Source: Bacillus timonensis (GTDB lineage: Bacteria; Bacillota; Bacilli; Bacillales; Bacillaceae_L). From it: a stretch of DNA of 64,000 nt. Positions 7,867-17,927 of this stretch are shown piece by piece. The notes beneath the pieces were generated by a model. The model was not told the origin of the DNA. It was given only the letters and a program-made list of their open reading frames with translations, and made no database searches. Location: the NCBI RefSeq assembly GCF_000285535.1, contig NZ_HE610986.1:72313-136312 (forward strand), read 5' to 3'. The translations under genes were made by a program, and so were the position numbers. The first letter of the stretch is position 1. The number at the start of each line of letters is the position of its first letter.

Positions 7867-8478
7867 ATGACAACAGTTTCGAAACCACGAATTCGCGCAA
7901 TTGAAATTACATATGTTGGAATGTTCGCAGCGTTAATGGCGATAGGTGCAAACATTACATCAATGGCACCTTTTTTACAAATTGCTGGGGTTCCATTAAC
8001 CATGCAAACCTTTTTTGCAGTATTAGCAGGGCTTCTCCTCGGAAGTCGTTTAGGTGCAGTTTCAATGACGGTGTATATGTTAATTGGGATTGCTGGAGCA
8101 CCTGTTTTTTCAGGATTTGAAGCAGGAATTGCTCCTATAATTGGAAGTACAGGCGGATTTATCTTATCATTCATCGCAACAGCTTATTTTTCCGGAAAGG
8201 TTGTTGAGCATGCTAAAGGTAACCCAACCTTAAAAACATTCATATTAGCTGCTTTTGTAGGTCTGTTCATGAACTATTTCATTGGAACAAACTATATGTA
8301 CTTTGCGTTAAATTTTTGGCTAGAAGTTAAAATGGGCTATGGAGCAGCATGGGGCGTCATGGCATGGTTTATCATAAAAGACCTTGCTTTCACTATTTTC
8401 GCAGCAATTATTTCTCCAAGAGTTTATCGTGCAGTAACAAAAAATGCAATGAATCAAATTTCAACAAAGGCTTCATAA
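7867..8478 (+). CDS. bioY: Biotin transporter BioY (ECF S component)
   Basis: Substrate-binding membrane subunit for biotin uptake, 203 residues, six hydrophobic helices. Family signatures include PLTMQTFFAVLAGLLLG near residues 40-57 and the Gly-rich IAPIIGSTGGF segment. The frame extends upstream to 7777, but the ATG at 7867 has GGAGG 12 bases upstream and lies behind the BirA operator, which overlaps any earlier start. It works alone or with a shared ECF energizing module, not present here. In B. subtilis the same gene (yuiG) is next to yuiF, as here. Confidence 0.93.
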   Translation: MTTVSKPRIRAIEITYVGMFAALMAIGANITSMAPFLQIAGVPLTMQTFFAVLAGLLLGSRLGAVSMTVYMLIGIAGAPVFSGFEAGIAPIIGSTGGFILSFIATAYFSGKVVEHAKGNPTLKTFILAAFVGLFMNYFIGTNYMYFALNFWLEVKMGYGAAWGVMAWFIIKDLAFTIFAAIISPRVYRAVTKNAMNQISTKAS

Positions 8479-8483
8479 AAAAA

Positions 8484-8516
8484 TTCCCCCACGATTTTTT
8501 CGTGGGGGATGTCTTT
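8484..8516. terminator. Bidirectional terminator between bioY and yuiF
   Basis: TTCCCCCACGA at 8484-8493 pairs with TCGTGGGGGA at 8500-8509. T-rich tracts follow on the plus strand (CTTTTT) and on the minus strand (TTTTTTTAT), so it serves both convergent genes. Confidence 0.92.
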
Positions 8517-9854
8517 TTAAAGGATGATTGCTGCAATCCAGCCGAAAATGATAAGTGGAATATTATAGTGTAAAAATGTCGGTACACATGTATCCCAAAT
8601 ATGATTATGCTGACCATCCACGTTAAGTCCAGCAGTTGGACCAAGTGTACTATCAGAAGCTGGTGACCCAGCGTCACCTAAAGCAGCTGCAGTACCTACA
8701 ATGGCTATAGTAGCCATTGGACTAAATCCAAGTTCTAGACATAATGGAACAAAAATCGTTGCAATAATTGGAATCGTTGAAAACGATGAACCAATCCCTA
8801 ATGTAATCAATAGACCAACAATTAACATTATTAATGCAGCAAATGCCTGATTTCCACTCATTAAGGCTGCCGATTGCTTAACAAGCTCTTCTACATCTCC
8901 CGTTGCACTAATAACAGCTGCAAATCCGGATGCTGTGATCATTACAAAACCTATAAATGCCATCATTTTCATTCCGCCAGTAATCACTTCGTCTGCCTGA
9001 TTAATTTTCATAGAGCCGCTTACATATAGAACCGCGATACCGGTTAAGGCCCCAAAAATCATGCCATCTACATCAAACACTTGAGAAAGTGTTAATTGTA
9101 CACCTAATGTAGCAAGCACAGCAAGAAGAGCAAAAGTAATACTCTTTTTAGTATAATTTACCTTTGATTCTGACTCATTAGCGCTTTCGATAACTTGATA
9201 TTGTCTTGATTTCCGATAAGAAATAAAGATGGCGAACAGTAAACCAACAATCATACCTGCAGTTGGAATCAACATGGCAACTGGAATATCTCTTTTAGCA
9301 ACATCTAGCCCACTGTCTAGCATATATTGCTGTAAGAGTCCGTGGAAGATTTCTCCGAACCCTACAGGAAGTGCAATATATGGTGCTGTTAAACCAAACG
9401 TAATAACTGTTGCAATTAATCGTCGATCAATTCCTAACTCGTTAAACACTTTTAATAGTGGTGGAATCAAAATAGGAATAAATGCAATATGAACAGGTAC
9501 AAGGTTCTGTGATGAAATCGAAATTGCTAAAATAATAAATATGATCAAAACCTTTGAGTAGGTTTTACGTTTACTGTCCCCTTCCTTCCCTACCATTTTG
9601 ATGGCGAGGTCCACCATTGCATCTGGTAATCCTGTTTTAGAAATAGCAACTGCAAAACTACCTAATAGTGCATAACTCAATGCGACTGTAGCATTACCGC
9701 CTAGACCTTCTGTAAAAGTGGACACTGTCGTTGTGACATCTAAACCACCTGAAAGTCCCCCAACAATTGCACCAATTGCAAGAGCAACTACAACATTTAT
9801 ACGAAATAAACTTAAAATAAGCATGATAAGAACTGCTAAAACAACTGCGTTCAT
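8517..9854 (-). CDS. yuiF: YuiF-type Na+/H+ antiporter family transporter
   Basis: Polytopic membrane protein of 445 residues, ion transporter superfamily (Na_H_antiport families), about eleven to twelve hydrophobic segments. Conserved-looking features include ISISSQNLVPVHIAFIPILIPPLL in the first half and LGDAGSPASDSTLGPT near the C-terminus. Annotated in Bacillus as a putative amino acid or sodium/proton transporter; the substrate is undetermined. The start ATG has a GAGGAG site. Synteny with B. subtilis yuiE-yuiF-yuiG is kept. Confidence 0.85.
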   Translation of the reverse strand: MNAVVLAVLIMLILSLFRINVVVALAIGAIVGGLSGGLDVTTTVSTFTEGLGGNATVALSYALLGSFAVAISKTGLPDAMVDLAIKMVGKEGDSKRKTYSKVLIIFIILAISISSQNLVPVHIAFIPILIPPLLKVFNELGIDRRLIATVITFGLTAPYIALPVGFGEIFHGLLQQYMLDSGLDVAKRDIPVAMLIPTAGMIVGLLFAIFISYRKSRQYQVIESANESESKVNYTKKSITFALLAVLATLGVQLTLSQVFDVDGMIFGALTGIAVLYVSGSMKINQADEVITGGMKMMAFIGFVMITASGFAAVISATGDVEELVKQSAALMSGNQAFAALIMLIVGLLITLGIGSSFSTIPIIATIFVPLCLELGFSPMATIAIVGTAAALGDAGSPASDSTLGPTAGLNVDGQHNHIWDTCVPTFLHYNIPLIIFGWIAAIIL

Positions 9855-10002
9855 GATGTAAACTCCTCTTAGTTTGATACTTTTGATACTCTATACTTTA
9901 GTTTGTTAAATTGGTAGAGAATTAAAATACCAAACTACAATATCATATGTTGTGATTGGTCGTCAATGGAATGTTTTTCACAGAGCGGAAGGGATGTTTC
10001 TC

Positions 10003-10030
10003 ATAAAAAAGCCTACCAAAAGGTAGACTT
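10003..10030 (-). terminator. Terminator of pepA
   Basis: GTCTACC and GGTAGGC (with one mismatch, 10011-10028) around a TTTT loop, followed on the minus strand by TTTTTTATG; it lies about 10 bases past the pepA stop. Confidence 0.75.
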
Positions 10031-10039
10031 TAAAATATA

Positions 10040-11545
10040 TTATTCATTTGTTTCTCCAAATCGTTCTACTAGTGTTGCGAGTGTGCGAACCATCACTCCA
10101 GTTGCACCGGCAGGGCCTAGATTATGGGAAGAGGTTGTTGTTGCAGTACCTGCAATATCAAGGTGTACCCATGGGGTATTTTCCGCAAATTCACCTATGA
10201 AGGTACCTGCGAAAATCGCGTGACCATCACGTCCTGGTGAATTGTTCAAGTCAGCAACCAGGCTTTTACGAACACGCTTCTTATGGTTTTCTGTGATTGG
10301 AAGACGCCAAATAGGTTCACCAGCTTCTAAGGATGCTTCTAACACCTGTTCAAAGAAGAGTTCGTTATTTGTCATAGCACCTGTAATATCATTTCCAAGC
10401 GCAACAATCACTCCACCTGTTAATGTTGCTACATCTACTAAATAAGAAGCACCGTGGAATTTAGCATAGGTAATTCCATCTGCTAAAGCTAGGCGACCCT
10501 CTGCGTCTGTGTTTAGGATTTCGATCGTTTTTCCATTCATGGATGTGACAACATCATCTGGCTTAAAGGCATCACCACTAATCATATTGTCAGTAGATGG
10601 AATTACGGCCACTACATTTTTTTCAGGTCGTAATTCACCAATAATCTCCATTGCTCCCAAAACAGCAGCCGCACCTCCCATATCGGATTTCATACCAACA
10701 ATGCCGTCCTTTGGCTTAATAGAATAACCACCTGTATCAAAGGTAATTCCTTTCCCTACCAATCCGATGACATCCTCCCAGTCCTCTCTTCCTTGGTATT
10801 TAAGGACAATCATTTTAGGTGGTTCAGCAGAACCTTTATTTACAGCCAATAGAGCCCCCATTCCTAGCTTTTCCATATCCTCTTTTTCTAGAATTTCGAC
10901 TTCAAATTCGTATTTTTTGCCCAGTTCAGTTGCATAGTTTGCTAAATCCGAAGCTGTCAGCATATTTCCTGGAAGATTTACAAGCGTTCTTGCAGAGTTA
11001 GTGCCTTGGCCATATGCAAAACCGACAGTTAAACTTGCTTTTACCTCTTCGGGACTTTCTTCCGTATAAACAACAATTTCTTCAATTTTCTTTTCTGGTT
11101 CATTTGACTTTTGCCTATAATCTGCAAATCTATAGGATGAGAGTGCCAGGGCTTCTCCAAATGCATGGGCGACATCATATGTATTCAGTCCATCTGATTT
11201 AAATGAATCTAGTTCAATTGCAAAACTTTCAACTTTCGCTTCAGAGATTGTTTTTATAGCTTTTCCAAAAGCTTCTCTAAGTGATTCAAAAGTTTGCTTA
11301 ATTTCCTTTCCAAGCCCTAAAAAATAAACACGTTTAATAGGAGTTTTTCCTAATGTATGTAGCTTCGAAACAGTCTGTTGCTTCGTTGAAATATCCCCTT
11401 CTTTTAAAAGCTCTGTGATTTGGCCGTCTAACTGTGTATCTAATTCATGCGTAAATCCAGTTAGCTTTTGATTTTTAGAAAATATACCAATAAGTAATGC
11501 TTCATGCACTTCTTTTAGTTTTACTTCATTTTTAACGGTAAACAT
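10040..11545 (-). CDS. pepA: Leucyl aminopeptidase
   Basis: Cytosolic M17 metallo-aminopeptidase, 501 residues, usual length; removes N-terminal residues from peptides, works as a hexamer with two metal ions. The M17 signature NTDAEGRL is at 345-352; other metal or catalytic residues are visible at Lys265 and Asp270 ([10 protein letters not shown]) and Asp288 (KSDMGG). The ATG is preceded by GGAGGTG. Matches B. subtilis yuiE in position, between yuiD and yuiF. Confidence 0.95.
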   Translation of the reverse strand: MFTVKNEVKLKEVHEALLIGIFSKNQKLTGFTHELDTQLDGQITELLKEGDISTKQQTVSKLHTLGKTPIKRVYFLGLGKEIKQTFESLREAFGKAIKTISEAKVESFAIELDSFKSDGLNTYDVAHAFGEALALSSYRFADYRQKSNEPEKKIEEIVVYTEESPEEVKASLTVGFAYGQGTNSARTLVNLPGNMLTASDLANYATELGKKYEFEVEILEKEDMEKLGMGALLAVNKGSAEPPKMIVLKYQGREDWEDVIGLVGKGITFDTGGYSIKPKDGIVGMKSDMGGAAAVLGAMEIIGELRPEKNVVAVIPSTDNMISGDAFKPDDVVTSMNGKTIEILNTDAEGRLALADGITYAKFHGASYLVDVATLTGGVIVALGNDITGAMTNNELFFEQVLEASLEAGEPIWRLPITENHKKRVRKSLVADLNNSPGRDGHAIFAGTFIGEFAENTPWVHLDIAGTATTTSSHNLGPAGATGVMVRTLATLVERFGETNE

Positions 11546-11785
11546 TTGCGCAGCACCTCCAACTTATTTTCACCATTTTATTATAAACTTCGAGGCACTA
11601 AATTTCATCTAACAATCATCTGATGAAGATTTCTTTTTGCAGGCTTCTGCAATTTCTTTTATAATACTAACTAAGATGGCACTTTCTTAGCCAAGTTTCA
11701 ATACTATCATTCTTACTATTCCTAAAGTTACACATACAACTAAATACAAAACAGTAGTGGATTTTGACGAGAGGAAGTATTTTAC

Positions 11786-12256
11786 ATGGAGCTTTTTACT
11801 AATTTCCCCCTTTGGGCTGCCCTTGCTGCAATTGGATTTGCGCAGTTTGTAAAAGTCCCCCTGCATTTTATTGTGACAAAAAAAGTGGATTGGTCGCTGA
11901 TTACAAGCACTGGTGGGATGCCAAGCTCACATTCAGCCGCAGTAACTGCATTAACTACAGGAATTGCCATTGAGCAAGGATTAGATTCTCCTTTATTCGC
12001 TATCTCAACAGTGTTTGCTGTGATTGTCATGTTCGATGCTTCTGGTGTTCGTAGACATGCAGGTGAACAAGCAACAGTGTTAAATAGACTTGTTGCAGAT
12101 TTTCAGAAATTTGCGGAAGATGCAAAACTATGGCCAAAACTTGATGAAGAGAAAAAAAGAAGCGAACTAAAGGAATTATTGGGTCATAAGCCAATCGAAG
12201 TATTTTTTGGTGGATTAACCGGAATCTTATTAACACTCTTACTTCATATTCTGTAA
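11786..12256 (+). CDS. yuiD: Divergent PAP2 family membrane protein YuiD
   Basis: A 156-residue membrane protein of the DUF212/divergent PAP2 family. It carries the phosphatase-like GGMPSSHSA motif (about 43-51) and a later SGVRRHAGEQ segment (86-95), which together mimic the split active site of acid phosphatases and haloperoxidases. Helices flank both motifs. The substrate is unknown, perhaps a lipid phosphate. Its GAGGAAG site is 11 bases before the ATG. The gene is divergent from pepA and closed by a strong terminator. Confidence 0.88.
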   Translation: MELFTNFPLWAALAAIGFAQFVKVPLHFIVTKKVDWSLITSTGGMPSSHSAAVTALTTGIAIEQGLDSPLFAISTVFAVIVMFDASGVRRHAGEQATVLNRLVADFQKFAEDAKLWPKLDEEKKRSELKELLGHKPIEVFFGGLTGILLTLLLHIL

Positions 12257-12353
12257 TAAAAACAGGCTAATTATGAATTAAGTTTGTCGGTTGTGACCTC
12301 AGAAGGTCAATATCAAGTTAAATCGCATACGTTTACACAATATAATGACACAG

Positions 12354-12387
12354 AAAAACGCAGAGGTTTAGTATCCTCTGCGTTTTT
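12354..12387. terminator. Bidirectional terminator after yuiD
   Basis: A 13-bp perfect stem, AAAAACGCAGAGG (12354-12366) with CCTCTGCGTTTTT (12375-12387), and an 8-base loop. The A tract before and T tract after allow termination in both directions. Confidence 0.9.
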
Positions 12388-12716
12388 CTTATCTAACGAA
12401 AGTGATTTAACTACTATTCTTTAGTTAATGAGGTAAATCAGCAATAGTATAATAAGCGGAGATTTTCCAGTTACATGCAGTCTGAAGCTCTTTCTTGGGA
12501 CATAAGGGGAGTTTTTCCGATTATGCAATGCAAAATCCCCCATTTTGGAATTTTTCGGGTCAATAGGCAGAATCTCTCCGTTTATTTTTAGCTTTTTTAT
12601 TACTAATTACGAATTAAGAGGAATTTGTCCGTCTATTAATCAGCCCGGGTGCACAACCTATCCCCAAACCAATCAGTATGACATTCTTAATCCAAAAAGA
12701 TCATTCATTAGCACGT
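12388..12716. other. Non-coding gap with a direct repeat
   Basis: No convincing gene. Two similar blocks occur 50 bases apart: TAAGCGGAGATTTTCC from 12453 and TAAGGGGAGTTTTTCC from 12503, each continuing with a GATTA/GTTA-like tail, and a weaker third trace (GAATCTCTCCGTTTA) near 12570. This looks like a decayed intergenic repeat rather than a regulator. Confidence 0.45.
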
Positions 12717-13400
12717 TTAACTTTTCTGTCCTAATATTTGTTGACGGAAAACCTGCATCGACTTATCCTCATTCATTGCAGCAATTTCTTCTTCAGATAT
12801 TTTACCGTCACCCATTTTAATTACATACACATCTAGGGTTTTCTTCCCCCATTTGTTATAAACATCATGAACCGTGTCATAATACAAATCAATTTTATTG
12901 CCTTTAATGGCGCCACCTTTGTCAGCCACAACACCATACCCATAATCAGGGATAAAAAGGATTGTTCCGATTGGAAAGACAGTTAAATCGGCTGCAATTG
13001 TAGAATACAGGTCGCGCTTTACTTTTACACCTGAATAGGTAATCCCGTACGATGGATGATCTGCATCTTTACCTGTTGATTCAACTCCTGCCGTGTATCC
13101 AGTTGCGACAACTGTTTTCGTCGGATATTTAGAAAAATCTATAGCTTCTTCAATCGGTAATGTGCTTTCTACACTAGAAGCCAAAACCACTTTATTTCCA
13201 TTTATAAGATATAAAAATTTTGATGCCAATTCTACACTTTTAATTGCCATTGTTTGCGACTTTTCTTTTATATGGTCGCCTAACCAGTTTGTAAGATCTT
13301 TCGTCTGCACTCCCGAAAATGATTGGAACGTCGTAAATAGTGCTAATGCAAATAAAAAAGTCATTGCACTTCTTCTTAGAATTGTGTTTAAATGAAACAC
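12717..13400 (-). CDS. yuiC: 3D-domain protein YuiC (Sps/MltA-like)
   Basis: Cell-wall-associated protein of 227 residues with an N-terminal membrane or signal segment (about 8-30) and a C-terminal 3D domain. The three key aspartates appear in [19 protein letters not shown] (Asp160, 171, 175). B. subtilis YuiC is a mini lytic transglycosylase of this fold, so peptidoglycan cleavage is a fair inference. Starts with GTG 9 bases after GGAG. yuiB lies upstream on the same strand. Confidence 0.88.
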   Translation of the reverse strand: MFHLNTILRRSAMTFLFALALFTTFQSFSGVQTKDLTNWLGDHIKEKSQTMAIKSVELASKFLYLINGNKVVLASSVESTLPIEEAIDFSKYPTKTVVATGYTAGVESTGKDADHPSYGITYSGVKVKRDLYSTIAADLTVFPIGTILFIPDYGYGVVADKGGAIKGNKIDLYYDTVHDVYNKWGKKTLDVYVIKMGDGKISEEEIAAMNEDKSMQVFRQQILGQKS

Positions 13401-13542
13401 ATTTTTCCACTCCTCTCACGACTCTATTTCTTTCCAATTTGGTTAGAAAATATTCGTTTAAGGGTGGAAATTAATTCTAAACAAAAAAGAAACATAAGGA
13501 TTCCCCACGTTTCTTCTTGTACCTTTTTTATGAAATTTTCCC

Positions 13543-13869
13543 CTAAAACATTCTGTATCCTTTTTTTCGAAGCAGCTTAATGACCACCCCAGATAATATT
13601 GCCCCTGCAAGACCACTTAGTAAAATCGTAATATCGATAGGAGCTAACGTCATGATGCTTTCACCTAAAGAGCGAAATGCACTTGCTGGAGAAGTGAAAT
13701 AATCAAGAAAAGAAACATCTTGAATAATTGCTAAGGCAATTATTGGATAAATTACGGCCATGATCCACGACATCCGTAAAAGCATGTTAAGAATAAATCC
13801 AATTCCGAAAAATAAAACAAAAAACAATAGCATTGAAATTAATAAAATCGGTAAAAAACTGAGTGACAT
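13543..13869 (-). CDS. yuiB: YuiB-like small membrane protein
   Basis: About 108 residues with three hydrophobic helices (roughly 7-32, 36-52 and 75-98) and a basic C-terminus (LLRKKGYRMF). Function unknown; position between yuiC and the NADH dehydrogenase gene fits B. subtilis yuiB. A GTG at 13878 lies inside the ribosome site, so I use the ATG at 13869, 8 bases after GGAGG. The tiny yuiA gene expected upstream was not found; a repeat occupies that spot. Confidence 0.75.
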   Translation of the reverse strand: MSLSFLPILLISMLLFFVLFFGIGFILNMLLRMSWIMAVIYPIIALAIIQDVSFLDYFTSPASAFRSLGESIMTLAPIDITILLSGLAGAILSGVVIKLLRKKGYRMF

Positions 13870-13892
13870 GGCATTCACCTCCTAGACACAAA

Positions 13893-14071
13893 TGCGCAAG
13901 CGCCTTAATAGCCCCGACAAGCACAAGACGAGCTGGCTAGAAGGTTGTTCTTATACTTAACCTTCTTGACAGATTGATTGTGACCTAGAGCTGCTCAAAA
14001 CGTAGCTTTTCGCAAGATACTCACTGAAGCCTATCCAAGGTGAAAACTTGCTAGGCGCTTGAGCTGGACGT
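13893..14071. repeat. Dispersed Bacillaceae intergenic repeat, copy 1 (inverted)
   Basis: The block starting CGCAAGCGCCTTAATAGCCC and ending CTAGGCGCTTGAGCTGGACG is the reverse complement, at both ends, of the element at 59617-59716. The ends are inversely related (AGCTCCAGCGCCTAG type versus AAGGCGCTTTCGC type), which would fold into a long hairpin. The middle differs between copies. It replaces the gene normally found upstream of yuiB. Confidence 0.75.
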
Positions 14072-14179
14072 ACAAATCCCTTCCTAGTGTACTAAAGGGG
14101 TGTGGCTTGAGTCAATTGATTTTGCTTGCTATACGTGTAAAAAAAGGAATGCCATTGCAGCATTCCTTTCCATTATTTC

Positions 14180-15397
14180 TTATAAGAATTTTAATTTACC
14201 TTTTTTAAGAACAAGTGATGGTCCGCCCACAATCAATAGTGCACGATTATCTATTACTTTCTTCATAAATGCTGCTTTTGAACCCCAAATTTTTCTTCCA
14301 AAAACAACACCTATTCCATCATGCTCACCAAGTGAACATACAGTTCCTTTGTTATCAAACGTAAAGGCACTAAGTTCACCTTGGCCACGAACAAGGACGG
14401 AAATATTTTTCGCTACCACTGCACCTTGTTGCATTGCGATTTGTGCAGTTGGAGGGTATGGACGATTAATTTCTTCATTAATGACTAATGAGCTATCTCC
14501 AACAAAGAAAATCTCATCATGTCCTGGGGCACGAAGATGTTTATCAACCTTCACACGTCCACGCATTGCTTCAAAACCAGAAGCTTCGATTACGCTGTTA
14601 CCGCGTATACCCGCTGCCCATACAACAGTGCCTGCTTTAATTTCTTCAGTTACATCGTCTTTCCCTACGATGATTCCTTCTGGTGTACCTTCTTTAATAG
14701 CAGTGCCAATCTTGAATTCTACACCTTTTTTCTCTAAGTGGTTAACCGCATATTCAACTAATTCAGCGTCAAAACCAGGTAGGGCAGTTGGTGCCGCTTC
14801 AACACAGATGATTCTTACTTTATTTTGATCAACATCATAGTCACGGCAAAGCTCAGGTACTCTATTAACAAGTTCTCCTAAGAACTCAATACCAGTAAAT
14901 CCTGCTCCACCTACAACGATTGTTAATCTTGTATCATCTTTTTCTTCTTCAGTATTATAAGTTGCAAATTGATACTCAATATGTTCTTTAATTTGACGAG
15001 CTGTATTTACATTAGAAATTGAAAATGCATGTTCTTTTAATCCTTTGATTCCAAATGTCTCGGATTCTCCGCCCAATGCAACCACTAAATAATCATATTC
15101 AATCTGTGAATCGTCTTCTAGGATTACACGCTTACCTTCACGGTCAATCTTAACTACAGATCCCTTAACAAATTTTACTTTATGTCCACTAATAACATCT
15201 TCAACTTGATAACGTACACGGTCAGCTGGTAAAGTACCCGCAGATGCTTCGTGTAACCAAGTGGTCTCATAATGATAGTCATTTTTATTAACTAGTGTAA
15301 TATCAGCTTCATTTACACCTAATGTTTTTTGTAGGTTAACAACGGTTGTTAATCCACCGTATCCTGCACCTAAAACTACGATTTTTGGCTTTCTCAC
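14180..15397 (-). CDS. ndh: Type II NADH dehydrogenase (YumB-like)
   Basis: Single-subunit, membrane-attached NADH:quinone oxidoreductase, about 405 residues. An N-terminal FAD dinucleotide motif ([10 protein letters not shown]), a second motif for NADH ([16 protein letters not shown], near residue 160), and the late FAD-contact FVGDSS are present. No proton-pumping domain; it feeds electrons to menaquinone. Possible starts are GTG at 15412, 15406 and 15397; I prefer 15397 because the protein then begins [12 protein letters not shown] like B. subtilis YumB and the AGGTGG site is 11 bases upstream. A Rex-like site lies upstream. Confidence 0.88.
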   Translation of the reverse strand: MRKPKIVVLGAGYGGLTTVVNLQKTLGVNEADITLVNKNDYHYETTWLHEASAGTLPADRVRYQVEDVISGHKVKFVKGSVVKIDREGKRVILEDDSQIEYDYLVVALGGESETFGIKGLKEHAFSISNVNTARQIKEHIEYQFATYNTEEEKDDTRLTIVVGGAGFTGIEFLGELVNRVPELCRDYDVDQNKVRIICVEAAPTALPGFDAELVEYAVNHLEKKGVEFKIGTAIKEGTPEGIIVGKDDVTEEIKAGTVVWAAGIRGNSVIEASGFEAMRGRVKVDKHLRAPGHDEIFFVGDSSLVINEEINRPYPPTAQIAMQQGAVVAKNISVLVRGQGELSAFTFDNKGTVCSLGEHDGIGVVFGRKIWGSKAAFMKKVIDNRALLIVGGPSLVLKKGKLKFL

Positions 15398-15489
15398 TTT
15401 AATCACGCCCACCTTTTCTTTTTTGCATTAAATAAAAATCAATTACTCCTATTTTCAACTGCAATCTCTGATTTTATTGATAAAATAGT

Positions 15490-15507
15490 TTGTGATATCT
15501 TTCACGT
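15490..15507. promoter_or_regulatory. Putative Rex operator upstream of ndh
   Basis: TTGTGA-N6-TCACGT matches the Rex consensus TTGTGA-N6-TCACAA at 10 of 12 specified positions. It lies about 95 bp upstream of ndh, in the likely promoter. Rex senses NADH/NAD+ and represses ndh in B. subtilis, so the site fits the gene; binding itself is inferred. Confidence 0.5.
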
Positions 15508-15644
15508 AAGATACCATAGTTGGACAAAAAAATTTACGGAATTTGACATAAAAATGTACAATATAAATATCTACATATCATAATATGCCTTTTACATTGA
15601 TTTTTCAAGTACTTAAAGGCCCTTTTGAATGTTAATGATATTAA

Positions 15645-15686
15645 AAAAACAACATTTTTTAACAATTGTTGAAAAAATGTTGTTTT
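15645..15686. repeat. AT-rich 41-base palindrome
   Basis: AAAACAACATTTTTT and its near-perfect inverse flank AACAATTGTT. It lies in the 350-bp gap between ndh and sufA. It may end transcription of sufA together with the stem at 15733-15756, but its purpose is unclear. The rest of the gap is AT-rich with no gene. Confidence 0.6.
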
Positions 15687-15762
15687 CGCGACAAAAAAGT
15701 GCCATATTTTGTATCTTTGGTTTTAAAAAAGTTGGGCTCATTATAGTAGCCCAACTTTTGAA

Positions 15763-16128
15763 TTAACAATTCTCAGGTGTTCCTGCTACTTTTGCCGTAC
15801 GGAAGGATGAACCACATCCGCAAGATGCAATGGCGTTTGGATTATCGATGGTAAATCCGCCACCCATGAGGGATTGTTTGAAGTCTATTTTTACACCGTT
15901 TAAGATTGGAGCATCTTCTTTATTGATGATAATCTTAATTCCATGTTGTTCATCTTGTACATCGGCTTCATTTACTTCCTGTTCAAAGCCCATGCCATAA
16001 GAAAGTCCACTACAACCGCCACCTTTAACGGCAACACGTAAAAATGCTCCTTCTTCCTCATTCTGTTTCATCATATCTTTAATTTGAAAAGCAGCTGCTT
16101 CGGAAATAGTCAGTACACGCTCAGTCAT
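15763..16128 (-). CDS. sufA: A-type Fe-S carrier SufA (YutM)
   Basis: HesB/IscA-family iron-sulfur carrier, 121 residues. The three conserved cysteines are seen at Cys39 (GGGCSGLSYG) and Cys103 and Cys105 (ASCGCGSSF). It hands clusters from the SUF machinery (operon at 43377-48598) to apoproteins such as LipA. A fourth, C-terminal Cys121 is extra. GGAGG precedes the ATG. It sits away from sufCDSUB, as in B. subtilis. Confidence 0.93.
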   Translation of the reverse strand: MTERVLTISEAAAFQIKDMMKQNEEEGAFLRVAVKGGGCSGLSYGMGFEQEVNEADVQDEQHGIKIIINKEDAPILNGVKIDFKQSLMGGGFTIDNPNAIASCGCGSSFRTAKVAGTPENC

Positions 16129-16378
16129 ATTTGTAACCTCCTTCTTTTAAGCTTTCAAAATAGGTTATTACTATAAGTATAATGTTTAATTGCATTTGTT
16201 ACAATCAATCCGTTTTATTCCATTATTTTTATATTTTTAGTATAAATTGGTATTCTTTTGTGCACAATAAGAATATCCCCCGTTTTTTTTAGAAACTCTT
16301 CATTATTTAATGGAGGGTTTTTTTGTTTACAAAAAAAGCAGGACAATACCTGCTTTTCTAAATTTATATAAAATTGTA

Positions 16379-16615
16379 TTAGAACATTGGGTTTTCTTCT
16401 AAATAGGCATAGATGTTTTCAACTAGCTCTTCAGCTGTTTCACCAGTAACTACATCCCCATTTACAAGAGCATATAGCGACTCAAAGCATTGGCCACAAT
16501 AACTTAGACATCCATATTCAATCACATCAAGATTTGGATCCTGTTCAAGGATTTCCTTTGCTTTTTGTGAGCCACTAGCCAAATTACTAACACAAAATTC
16601 AATGATAGGGTTCAC
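16379..16615 (-). CDS. yuzB: YuzB, DUF1450 cysteine protein
   Basis: A 78-residue cytosolic protein of unknown function. Conserved cysteines at 8, 36, 40 and 43 (CLSYCGQC) suggest metal or cluster binding, and the fold resembles thioredoxin-like ferredoxins. Starts at GTG with GAGGTG upstream. Its place between sufA and the YutJ oxidoreductase hints at a redox or Fe-S role; that is inference. Confidence 0.85.
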   Translation of the reverse strand: MNPIIEFCVSNLASGSQKAKEILEQDPNLDVIEYGCLSYCGQCFESLYALVNGDVVTGETAEELVENIYAYLEENPMF

Positions 16616-16813
16616 TGGTTCTTCACCTCACTACAACTACTTATCGTACTCTCTTTTTTGCGTCTCGTCAATTTTTAGAATATAAGTTGTTATTTTGTCA
16701 CAAATTCGCTATACTTTTAGTGACTTTGTCAAGAATAGCAGATATAAAAATTGCAATAAAAAATAGTGAATACGGTTCAACTATAGAGAGGAACAAAAAG
16801 GGGATAAATCATC

Positions 16814-17881
16814 ATGAAAAATCTTGTCATATTAGGTGGTGGGTATGGTGGAATGCGAATTTTACATCGACTCTTACCTAATCACTTACCCGAAGATATT
16901 CAAATTACCTTAATTGACCGTGCGCCTTATCATAGTTTAAAAACTGAATTTTACGCGCTTGCAGCAGGAACAATTTCTGATTCGCATGTTCGTGTAACCT
17001 TTCCGGAACATCCACGTTTGCATGTGAAATTTGGAGAAATCAAGGGAATTGATTTAAATGAAAGACTAGTTCATATCAAGGATCTTGAGTCAATAAAGTA
17101 TGATGATTTGGTCATTGGTTTGGGGTGTGAGGATAAATATCACAATGTCCCGGGTGCAAAGGAATTCACCCATAGCATTCAGTCCATTGATAGTGCAAGA
17201 GAAACTTATCAAAAACTTAATAATCTTCCTGCTGGAGCTACTGTTTCCATCGTGGGTGCAGGGCTAAGTGGGGTAGAACTTGCAAGTGAATTGCACGAAA
17301 GCAGACCAGATTTACAAATCAAGATATTCGATAGAGGAAACCATATCCTTTCAGCATTCCCAGAAAAATTAAGTATGTATGTTGAAAACTGGTTTGATAA
17401 AAATAATGTTGAAATCATCAATAATTCAAATATTACAAGAGTCGAAGAAAACGTCCTATTCAATAATGACCAACCTGTTCAAAGTGATGTTGTTGTATGG
17501 ACAGCTGGTATCCAACCAAACAAAATTGTTCGCGACTTAGATGTTGAAAAAGATGGAAGTGGTCGTGTTGTCTTAACAAAACAACATAACCTTCCAAATG
17601 ATGAACATGTATATGTTGTTGGGGATTGTGCAAGCTTGCCACATGCACCTAGTGCACAACTTGCAGAAGGCCAGGCAGAACAAATTGTACAGGTACTTCA
17701 AAAGCGTTGGAAGGGTGAAGAACCACCAGCCGAGTTTCCTAAGATTAAACTAAAAGGTGTACTTGGTTCTCTTGGCAAAAAAGAAGGCTTCGGTTTAGTA
17801 GCAGAACGTCCACTAACTGGTCGCGTGCCCCGTATGTTAAAGTCCGGAGTATTATGGATGTACAAGTATCATAATGGATGA
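16814..17881 (+). CDS. yutJ: NAD(P)/FAD-dependent oxidoreductase YutJ
   Basis: Type II NADH dehydrogenase-like flavoprotein, 355 residues, about 50 shorter than the ndh product nearby. FAD motif LVILGGGYGGMRI (3-15), NAD motif IVGAGLSGVELASEL near 145, and YVVGDCA near 270. The shorter C-terminus lacks most of the membrane-binding tail of Ndh, so it may be soluble and use a different acceptor. Divergent from yuzB and convergent with yuzD. Confidence 0.88.
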   Translation: MKNLVILGGGYGGMRILHRLLPNHLPEDIQITLIDRAPYHSLKTEFYALAAGTISDSHVRVTFPEHPRLHVKFGEIKGIDLNERLVHIKDLESIKYDDLVIGLGCEDKYHNVPGAKEFTHSIQSIDSARETYQKLNNLPAGATVSIVGAGLSGVELASELHESRPDLQIKIFDRGNHILSAFPEKLSMYVENWFDKNNVEIINNSNITRVEENVLFNNDQPVQSDVVVWTAGIQPNKIVRDLDVEKDGSGRVVLTKQHNLPNDEHVYVVGDCASLPHAPSAQLAEGQAEQIVQVLQKRWKGEEPPAEFPKIKLKGVLGSLGKKEGFGLVAERPLTGRVPRMLKSGVLWMYKYHNG

Positions 17882-17927
17882 GAAAAAGAAGCACAGTTGT
17901 CTCACTAAAGACTTCCGTGCTTCTTTT

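Noticed and set aside
14100..14828. Plus-strand open frame opposite ndh
   Set aside because: It is a shadow of the ndh gene, with no ribosome site and no coherent protein character.
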